In this document: piece by piece, positions 54,965-61,537 of the stretch
Layout of the letters: the number at the start of each line of letters is the position of its first letter
How positions within the stretch are numbered: the stretch's first letter is position 1
Assembly (NCBI GenBank): GCA_902826455.1
Contig: CADEEV010000003.1
Location: 62,001-126,000 of the forward strand
Reading direction: 5' to 3'
DNA: 64,000 bases
DNA from: an uncultured Acidobacteriota bacterium
GTDB lineage: Bacteria > Acidobacteriota > Vicinamibacteria > Fen-336
Made by a program: the position numbers and the translations under genes
The notes under the pieces: generated by a model
Told to the model about the DNA's origin: nothing
Database searches by the model: none
The model's input: the letters and a program-made list of their open reading frames with translations, nothing else

Positions 54965-55597
54965 TCAGGTGAGGAAGGGGTTGTGGCGGCGCTCGCGGCC
55001 GATCGTGGTCTCGGGACCGTGGCCCGCGATGACCCGGGTGCGGTCGTCGAGCGCGAGCAGCCGGGTGCGGATCGAGGCGATCTCCTGGTCGAAATCGCCG
55101 CCCCACAGGTCGGTGCGCCCGATGCTCCCGGCGAACAGCGTGTCGCCCGCGAGGAGCAGGGAGTCGTCGCCGTGGAAGTGGAAGCAGAGGCTGCCGGGCG
55201 TGTGGCCGGGCGTGTGCAGCACCTGGGCCGAGAGGCCGCCGGCCTTCACCACGTCGCCCTGGGTCACGTGGTCGTCGACCTCGACCTGCACCGGAGCCAC
55301 CGGCAGTCCCATCCACTCGGCCTGGACCTTCAGCTGGTCGTAGAGCGGCATGTCGCCTTCGTGGAGCATCAGCTTCGCTCCGGTCGCGTCCTTCAGGCGC
55401 TCGATGCCCCCCACGTGGTCGAGGTGGGTGTGGGTGATCAGGATCGCGCGACAGGTGAGATCCTGCTCGCGCAGTGCGGCCAGGACCCTCTCGGGCTCGT
55501 CGCCGGGGTCCACCACGATCGCGTCCTTCGTGACCGGGTCGCCGATCACGGTGCAGTTGCACTGCAACAGGCCCACGGGGAACGTGCGGACGAGCAT
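54965..55597 (-). CDS. MBL-fold metallohydrolase (glyoxalase II-like)
   Basis: This 210-residue metallo-beta-lactamase-fold enzyme shows LITHTHLDHVGGIERLK (H-x-H-x-D-H), LHTPGHTPGSLCFHF, LLAGDTLFAGSIGRTDLW and the last ligand in RVIAGHGPETTIGRE. These are the motifs of the YcbL-type glyoxalase II subgroup, which hydrolyses S-lactoylglutathione or related thioesters. TAGAAT (leftward, 55606-55611) lies eight bases before the ATG and no Shine-Dalgarno is seen, so an internal leaderless promoter is likely. Confidence 0.92.
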   Translation of the reverse strand: MLVRTFPVGLLQCNCTVIGDPVTKDAIVVDPGDEPERVLAALREQDLTCRAILITHTHLDHVGGIERLKDATGAKLMLHEGDMPLYDQLKVQAEWMGLPVAPVQVEVDDHVTQGDVVKAGGLSAQVLHTPGHTPGSLCFHFHGDDSLLLAGDTLFAGSIGRTDLWGGDFDQEIASIRTRLLALDDRTRVIAGHGPETTIGRERRHNPFLT

Positions 55598-55616
55598 CGC
55601 CCGCGATTCTATCGCG

Positions 55617-57239
55617 TCAGCGGCGCTTGAGAGCCCGCCCGGGCCGGGCCGCCGTGATCTTCCCCTCGTCCACGACGAGCTGCCCGTTCACCGCGACGAA
55701 GCGGAAGCCGGCGCTGTAGTGGTTCGGGTCGGCGTAGGTCGACACGTCGCGCACCGTCCTCGGGTCGAACGCCACCAGGTCGGCCGCCATGCCCGGACGC
55801 AGGATGCCGCGGTCGGTGAGGCGCATGCGCGAGGCCGGCAGCGACGTCATCTTGCGGATCGCCTCCTCCAGGGTCAGGACCTGCTCGTCGCGCACGTACT
55901 TGCCCAGGATGCGGGCGGCCGACGCCCACGCGCGGGGGTGGGACTTCTCCTGGGAGAAGATGCCGTCCTCGGCCGAGCCGCTCGAGTCCGTGCAGAAGCC
56001 CACGAGGGGATGGCGCAGCGCGGCCTTCACGTCGCCCTCGTCCATGCTGAACGTGATGCGGCCCGTGTTGCCCTTGTCGGCGATCACGATGTCGAGCATG
56101 ACGTCGACGGGCTCCTTGCCTTCCGCCTTGCCGATGTCCGCGAGGGTCTGCCCCTCGTACTTCTTGAGCGCCGGGTTGAGGGTGCTCGTGATCAGGATCG
56201 CGTCGCCGCGGAACACGCCCTCGTCGAGGACGTCCTTGCGGGCCCGCGCGCGCTGGTCCGCGTCCTTCAGGCGCTCGGTGAGCTTCTCCCGCCCGCCTTC
56301 GCGGACCCAGGCCGGCAGCGTGGCGTCGAGGTTGTTCGAGCTCGCGGTCCACGGGTACTGGTCCGCGGTCACGTCGAGGCCCTCGGCCCGGGCGGCCTCG
56401 ATGCGCTTCAGGACCGCCGGCATGCGGCCGAAGTTCTTGGCACCGGCCGTCTTCAGGTGGTAGATCTCCGCCGGCAGCTTCGCCTCCCGCGCGATGCGGA
56501 ACACCTCGTCGAGGCTGCCGTCGATGCCGTCGCCTTCGTCGCGCTGGTGGGTGATGTAGCTGCCGCCGTGGCGCGCCGCCACCTTCGCGAGGGCGACGAT
56601 CTCTTCCGTCGACGCGAACCGGCCCGGCACGTAGATGAGCGACGTCGAGAGCCCGAAGGCGCCGTCCGTCATGGCCTCGTCCACGAGCGTCTCCATGGCG
56701 CGGAGCTCGGCGGGCGTCGCCGGACGGTCGTCGTTCCCGACCACGGCTTCGCGCACGCCCCCCGCGCCCACGAACGTCCCGAGGTTGATCGCGGGCTTCG
56801 CCGCCTCGAAGGCCTTCCAGTAGCCGGCCAGGGTCGTCCATGTCGGGCGGACGCCGTAATGCTTCCAGGTCTCCTCGCCGTCCGCGATCATCTTCGGCGT
56901 GAGCGGCGCGATCGCGTTGCCCTCGCCGGTGATCTCGGTCGTGATGCCCTGGGTGATCTTGCTCGCCGCCCGGGGATCGACGAGCACCGTGTACTCGGAC
57001 TGGCCCAGCATGTCGATGAAGCCGGGAGCCACGACGAGGCCGGTGGCGTCGATGCGCCGCGTCGCCCGTGCCTTCGAGAGATCGCCGACGGCGGCGATGC
57101 GATCGCCCGTGACGCCGACGTCGGCCACGAACCACGGCGCGCCCGTGCCGTCCACGACGCGGCCGCCCGTGAGCACGAGGTCGAAGACGGGCGCGGGAGG
57201 TTGGGCGGCGAGAAGGATCAAGGCGAGGGGAGCGAGCAT
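55617..57239 (-). CDS. N-acyl-D-amino-acid deacylase-like amidohydrolase lacking the HxH motif
   Basis: This 540-residue secreted amidohydrolase has a short signal (MLAPLALILLAAQPPAP) and the small beta-sandwich FDLVLTGGRVVDGTG. The barrel follows, with SYITHQRDEGDG, AEIYHLKTAG and GFCTDSSGSAE in the expected metal or substrate positions. At the first strand the normal PGFIDxHxH reads PGFIDMLGQSEY, so the HxH metal pair is missing. The protein may bind one metal or use another chemistry. GGAGG lies before the ATG. It is the first gene of the MBL-M28-thioesterase operon. Confidence 0.85.
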   Translation of the reverse strand: MLAPLALILLAAQPPAPVFDLVLTGGRVVDGTGAPWFVADVGVTGDRIAAVGDLSKARATRRIDATGLVVAPGFIDMLGQSEYTVLVDPRAASKITQGITTEITGEGNAIAPLTPKMIADGEETWKHYGVRPTWTTLAGYWKAFEAAKPAINLGTFVGAGGVREAVVGNDDRPATPAELRAMETLVDEAMTDGAFGLSTSLIYVPGRFASTEEIVALAKVAARHGGSYITHQRDEGDGIDGSLDEVFRIAREAKLPAEIYHLKTAGAKNFGRMPAVLKRIEAARAEGLDVTADQYPWTASSNNLDATLPAWVREGGREKLTERLKDADQRARARKDVLDEGVFRGDAILITSTLNPALKKYEGQTLADIGKAEGKEPVDVMLDIVIADKGNTGRITFSMDEGDVKAALRHPLVGFCTDSSGSAEDGIFSQEKSHPRAWASAARILGKYVRDEQVLTLEEAIRKMTSLPASRMRLTDRGILRPGMAADLVAFDPRTVRDVSTYADPNHYSAGFRFVAVNGQLVVDEGKITAARPGRALKRR

Positions 57240-57272
57240 GGCGACCTCCGAGGGAGCGCCGCGATTCTAGCC

Positions 57273-57316
57273 CGCAAAAGACGAGCGCGCCCTGAGCCCG
57301 AAGGCCCAGGGCGCGC
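57273..57316 (-). terminator. Intrinsic terminator after the S8 protease gene
   Basis: Read leftward, GCGCGCCCTG (57316-57307) and CAGGGCGCGC (57294-57285) form a perfect ten-base-pair stem with a 12-base loop, followed by TCGTCTTTTG. It lies 21 bases after the S8 protease stop and separates it from the amidohydrolase operon. Confidence 0.8.
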
Positions 57317-57336
57317 GGAACGGCGGAGCGACTACG

Positions 57337-60135
57337 TCAGTCGCAGATGGTCGGCGTGATGGCCAGGGAGAACGCCCGGAGCACGCCGGTGTCGAAGAAC
57401 GCGTTGTCCGACACGTTGACCGTCCACGTGCCGTTGGGATCCTCGCCGTTGAAGGCCGAGAGCGGGTTGGCCGGCTTCCAGGTGCCCGTGTACGGGGCGT
57501 CTTCGGGCGCCACGGCCTGGATGGAGTCGACGGCAGCGTCGTCGAGCACGGTCTGGCAGAAGTTGACGCCGTCGTTGAGGCCGCCGCCGGCGCGGTTGAT
57601 GAGCGTCACGGTGGTACCCGAAGGCGACGTCAGCTTGAGCACGATGTCACCGGTCCAGGTGTGGGCGAGACCGACGGTGGCGGAGTCCGCGTCGGTCGAG
57701 CACGCGGTGCCGTCGATGCTGAACACCAGGTTCGCGATGGCGCCCGTGGCGCCCGAGACGTTGAGCGGCACGTCGACGCCGGCCGAGTCGGCATCGGGAA
57801 TGTCGACGTCGGGGCCGGAGTATGCGGTGGTGGCGGGGGTCGAGCCTGGCTTGCCGGTCGCGACCTGGAACTCCAGGGCCTGGGGACTCAGGACGCCGTT
57901 GGTGTAGCTCGCGGTGAGGGTGAAGTCGGCCGCCAGGCCGCAGACTGCGTCCGCGGCGAGGCTGAAGCCGTACGGAGTGGCGTTGGTTCCCGTGCCGCCG
58001 CCGGGCGCGATCGCCGGGAAGGCGGAGGCCCCCGCGGTGACCGTGACCCCGGGCGTCGAGGTGGTGAGTACGCCGTTGAGGGCCACGGGAGCGGCGCCGC
58101 CGAGGTTCGTGAGCTCGGTCGTGAGGGACGCCGACTCGCCGGGCTCGACGAAGCCGTCGCCATCGCCGACGCTCTCTGCCGCCGTCGCCTCGGAGAACTC
58201 GAGGAAGGGAGCCGGCTTCGCCTTCAGCTTGGCGAGGCTGCCGTACGCGTCCAGGATCCCGACGCCCGAGTCCCGGTCCTTGCCGGGGGCTTCGATGTCG
58301 AGGGCCGCGCCGATCAGGGCCGTCTTGATTTTCGCGGGAGTCAGCCCCGGCTTCGACGACTTGAGGAGCGCGGCGATGGCCGCGGCGTGGGGGGCCGCTG
58401 CCGAGGTGCCGAAGAACGGGTTGAGGCCGCTGTCCCCCGGGAGCGTCGTCGACACGCCGTCGGCGGCCGAGAAGTCGGGCTTGGGGCGGCTCTGGGCGCC
58501 GCCCTGCTTGAACGTGAACTTGCCGGGCTTGTACGGCGTGCCGCTCGAGTCGTAGAAGACGCGGCGCGGACCGTCGGAGCTGAAGATCTCGACGGGGTTG
58601 GTCGCGCCGCCGGTGAAGGCGCCGCCCCCGGCGTTGAAGGAATCCACGGCGGCGACGGCGAACGCGCCCGGCGCCGAGTTGTGGCCGTAGACCGCGCCGG
58701 TCGTGGCGAGAGCCAGCTCGCCGCGCGACAGGGTCACGCGCAGGGCCCGGGCCTCGCCCGAGAACTTCACGAGCACGATGCGCAGCTCGGAAGGCACGAA
58801 GAGACCGAGGTACTCGAAGGGCAGGTCGTCGCCGTCCTGGACGTCGAAGGCGGCCGCGAGCACCTCGTTGAGCGTCGGATCCATCACCAGCAGGTCGTAG
58901 TCGTTGCCGGACTGCGGGTTGTCCAGGGAGCCCGGATCGGACCAGTGGAGGTAGAGCGGGCCGCTGCCCAGCTCGATGCGGTTCGACATCACGCCGTGGC
59001 CGAACTCGTGGATCTCGTAGCCGATGCCGTCGAGGGCCGGGATCGTCCCCTTGGCCTTCTTGAAGTCGCCCTCCCACACGCCCGAGGTGCCGTTGTTGAT
59101 GCCGCCCGAGTTGCCGGCCGAGGAGAAGTACATGGCGCCGTCGGCGATCACGTCCTGGACGGCCTTGGCGACGATGTCGTCCTGGAACGGCGATTCGAAG
59201 TAGTAGATGACGTCGTCGACGATGATGTCGCAGCCCGCCTCACGCAGCGCGCGGATGTTGTCGGCGAAGCTCTCGGGGCTGTTGAAGGCGGTCGCGAAGT
59301 AGATCTGGGCGCCCGGGGCGATGTCGTGGACGATCTCCATCATCGCCGTGCCCTCGCCCGAGCCCGGGCGGCCGTCCTGCCCGGGCAGCGTGATCGTGTT
59401 CGCCGGCAGGTCGCCGCTCGCGATCGAATCCTCCTTGAAGTCGTCGCTGTCGGAGAGAACGCCGACCTTGATGCCGGCGCCGTTGAGGCCGAAGAACTGG
59501 CGGGCGTCCTCGGCGCGGTGCGCCTTGTCGCCTTCCGAGGTGACGCTGCCGCCTGCGGCGAGGGAAGCCACCGCCTCCCGGAGCCGCTCGGAGGTGCGCT
59601 GGCGGACGATGCCGTCGGTCGTGGCCTGGACGGCGGGACGCACGCTGCGGACGTCGGCGCGCGACGCCAGGCGCTCGAGGGAGCGCGACGGGACGAGCGC
59701 GCGCACGAGCCTGCCGTTGGCGTTGCCGTAGAGGACCTTGCCGCCGAGAGACCGCACGGCCGCGGCCACGCCCTTGGTGGCGGTGGTGCCGATGTCGACG
59801 GCCACCAGGCCGTCCTTGCGGCTGGGGACCACGGGCTTGAGGGCATGGCCGCCCTGGGCGAGCAGGCTGCCCTTGGAGGTCGTCGAGTAGAGCAGGCTCG
59901 AGCTGATCTTGCGCTGGGCCGGCGACCAGGAACGCTTGTCGCGGACGAGGGCGTCGATCTGTGCCCGGGCATGCGCCGAGAGCTGGGAGATGTCGGCGAG
60001 CCGGGGCGTGCCGGCCTTCTCGGCCACGGCGTCGGCGTCGTCCGAGGCCCGTGCGAGGACGGGGGCGGCCAGGTTGGCAGCGAGGGTCAGTGCGACGAGG
60101 GGGCGCGGGAAGCGCCGCCAGGTGGGAAGGGACAT
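57337..60135 (-). CDS. Subtilisin-like (S8) peptidase with Glu in place of catalytic His, plus P-domain
   Basis: This 932-residue secreted protein has a signal peptide (LVALTLAANLAAPVLARA) and a propeptide-like region to about 210. The S8 catalytic domain (about 215-620) shows Asp229 in VGVLSDSDD and Ser578 in FGTSAAAPHAAA. Where S8 enzymes have HGTH, this reads GEGTAMMEIVHD, putting Glu261 at the His position, as in the Glu-Asp-Ser sedolisins. A CARDB-like beta domain (about 640-760) and a C-terminal proprotein-convertase P-domain (DIVLKLTSPSGTTVTLINRA, DPNGTWTVNVSD) follow. Confidence 0.88.
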   Translation of the reverse strand: MSLPTWRRFPRPLVALTLAANLAAPVLARASDDADAVAEKAGTPRLADISQLSAHARAQIDALVRDKRSWSPAQRKISSSLLYSTTSKGSLLAQGGHALKPVVPSRKDGLVAVDIGTTATKGVAAAVRSLGGKVLYGNANGRLVRALVPSRSLERLASRADVRSVRPAVQATTDGIVRQRTSERLREAVASLAAGGSVTSEGDKAHRAEDARQFFGLNGAGIKVGVLSDSDDFKEDSIASGDLPANTITLPGQDGRPGSGEGTAMMEIVHDIAPGAQIYFATAFNSPESFADNIRALREAGCDIIVDDVIYYFESPFQDDIVAKAVQDVIADGAMYFSSAGNSGGINNGTSGVWEGDFKKAKGTIPALDGIGYEIHEFGHGVMSNRIELGSGPLYLHWSDPGSLDNPQSGNDYDLLVMDPTLNEVLAAAFDVQDGDDLPFEYLGLFVPSELRIVLVKFSGEARALRVTLSRGELALATTGAVYGHNSAPGAFAVAAVDSFNAGGGAFTGGATNPVEIFSSDGPRRVFYDSSGTPYKPGKFTFKQGGAQSRPKPDFSAADGVSTTLPGDSGLNPFFGTSAAAPHAAAIAALLKSSKPGLTPAKIKTALIGAALDIEAPGKDRDSGVGILDAYGSLAKLKAKPAPFLEFSEATAAESVGDGDGFVEPGESASLTTELTNLGGAAPVALNGVLTTSTPGVTVTAGASAFPAIAPGGGTGTNATPYGFSLAADAVCGLAADFTLTASYTNGVLSPQALEFQVATGKPGSTPATTAYSGPDVDIPDADSAGVDVPLNVSGATGAIANLVFSIDGTACSTDADSATVGLAHTWTGDIVLKLTSPSGTTVTLINRAGGGLNDGVNFCQTVLDDAAVDSIQAVAPEDAPYTGTWKPANPLSAFNGEDPNGTWTVNVSDNAFFDTGVLRAFSLAITPTICD

Positions 60136-60245
60136 GTTTCGAACCTCCTGAACGGGACAACGGCTGTTCGGAGCGGCGAAAGCCCAGCCCTGACCCCGGA
60201 AGAGAGACCTCGGGTGGCGTGGTCGCGACGGCTGGACTACGAATG

Positions 60246-60292
60246 GTTGACTTCTGAGACCGATTCAGACGCTTTCGCGCGGCGAAGTCAAC
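60246..60292. promoter_or_regulatory. Inverted repeat overlapping a candidate promoter of the S8 protease gene
   Basis: GTTGACTTC (60246-60254) and GAAGTCAAC (60284-60292) are perfect nine-base inverted arms 29 bases apart, with an inner TCTGA/TCAGA pair. Leftward, the first arm contains TTGACT followed 17 bases later by CTGAAT, a plausible -35/-10 set. A repressor bound here would cover the promoter. The 180-base spacer around it holds no gene. Confidence 0.45.
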
Positions 60293-60315
60293 GAAAAAAG
60301 ACGAATGCCGAAAGA

Positions 60316-61497
60316 CTACGGCGCCGCGACGCTCGCGAGCGTGTCCCACAGCGCGACGCTGTCGAGCTCGCCTTCGTAGACGACCGTGCCGGTGCGATCG
60401 ATCATCAGGATGAAGGGGCTCGACGTCGGCGCGACCGCCTGCGTGACGTCGCCGGGATCGAGCAGCACCGAGACCGGGTACCCGGCGGCGCGGGCCGCGT
60501 CTTCGGCCTGCGTGTAGTACGGCCGCTCGCTGGGGCGCTCCCGCGTGAGCGTCAGCACGTGAAGTCCATGGAGATACTCGGGAAAGAAGCGGGCGTAGTT
60601 CTGGTAGCGCTCCATGAAGTCGCCGTAGGGTCCGTTGCCGCGGTAGCTCGCGAGCAGGCACACGATGAGGAGCCTCTCGTGGGCCATGGCCTGCAGCGTC
60701 GCGCGGAGCGATACCTCGCCGGGGCCCCCCTCGAGAAGCGGCAACGTGTAGTCGCCGGGGAAGCGGCGCTGCAGCCACTGGGGATGCGGCTTCTGGGGAC
60801 GCGCGCCCGTCTGCCGCTCGATGCTGCGGCCGAGGGCCTCGGACGGGTTCTGGCCGTAGGCCTCGGCGAAGATCGCCGTGGCCTGCTCCGCCTCGCCACG
60901 ACGCCACCACTCGGCGCCGAAGTAGAAGAGGCCGACGGCCGAGTAGTTCGTGGTCCACCACGAGGCGTACTGGTCCATGTACTCGGAGATGCGCGCGAGA
61001 CCGTCGTCGTGCCGACCGCCCTCCCACAGGGCGGCACCCTCGAACAGGAGCGCGGGAGTTCCCCGCTCCTTGCCCGCGGCCAGGGTGGCCGTGGCGAGCT
61101 TGGCGAGGCTGCGGAAGTCCCGGGCTTCCCACACCTGCTCGAGCGCCTTCGGGTCGGGCTGCTTGGGGTCGTAGGTCAGCTTGATCGCGTCGAGGGTCTT
61201 CGCGAGCGCGACGCCGATCTCGATGCCGGAGGCGTGAAGCTCGATCAGCTCGTGACGGGCGCGGGAGTAGAACACGTAGCGGCGCTGGGCGGCGCCGTAG
61301 GAGTACAGGCTCGGCATGAAGCCGGCGGCGGGCTGCCCGTCGATCTGCACGAGCAGGTCCTTCTCGGCGACGCCGGCGGCGGCGGCGATGCAGCGCGCGG
61401 CGATGCGGCTCACGATCAGGCAGGCCGAAGGCCGCGGCAACGGCGTGTTCGGGGTCGTGCGGATCCCGAGGATGTGCTTTTGGATGAACGCGTCCAT
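60316..61497 (-). CDS. Protein with PDZ-like, TPR-like and thioredoxin-fold-like regions, unknown function
   Basis: I recognise no named family for this 393-residue protein. The N-terminus (about 25-90) looks like a PDZ-type domain (AAAAGVAEKDLLVQIDGQPA). The centre (about 115-240) is helical and TPR-like (ALLFEGAALWEGGRHDDGLA, FGAEWWRRGEAEQATAIFAE). The last 130 residues suggest a thioredoxin-like fold without CxxC (LLIVCLLASYRGNGPYGDF, SPFILMIDRTGTVVYEGEL). No signal peptide is seen. ATG at 61497 is preferred over 61524: CGGAG is eight bases upstream, and a -10-like TAGAAT covers the upper ATG. Confidence 0.68.
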   Translation of the reverse strand: MDAFIQKHILGIRTTPNTPLPRPSACLIVSRIAARCIAAAAGVAEKDLLVQIDGQPAAGFMPSLYSYGAAQRRYVFYSRARHELIELHASGIEIGVALAKTLDAIKLTYDPKQPDPKALEQVWEARDFRSLAKLATATLAAGKERGTPALLFEGAALWEGGRHDDGLARISEYMDQYASWWTTNYSAVGLFYFGAEWWRRGEAEQATAIFAEAYGQNPSEALGRSIERQTGARPQKPHPQWLQRRFPGDYTLPLLEGGPGEVSLRATLQAMAHERLLIVCLLASYRGNGPYGDFMERYQNYARFFPEYLHGLHVLTLTRERPSERPYYTQAEDAARAAGYPVSVLLDPGDVTQAVAPTSSPFILMIDRTGTVVYEGELDSVALWDTLASVAAP

Positions 61498-61500
61498 CGA

Positions 61501-61520
61501 CCGTCTCCGGAGGGAGACGG
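61501..61520 (-). repeat. 20-base perfect palindrome at the probable 5' end of the 60316-61497 transcript
   Basis: CCGTCTCC and GGAGACGG arms (eight base pairs, four-base loop) lie three bases before the ATG at 61497, and about two bases after TAGAAT (61523-61528, leftward) in the DNA. The transcript would begin inside or next to the hairpin. It may stabilise the 5' end or, because the arm holds GGAG, mask the ribosome site. Confidence 0.45.
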
Positions 61521-61537
61521 TCATTCTATGCCGTCCG

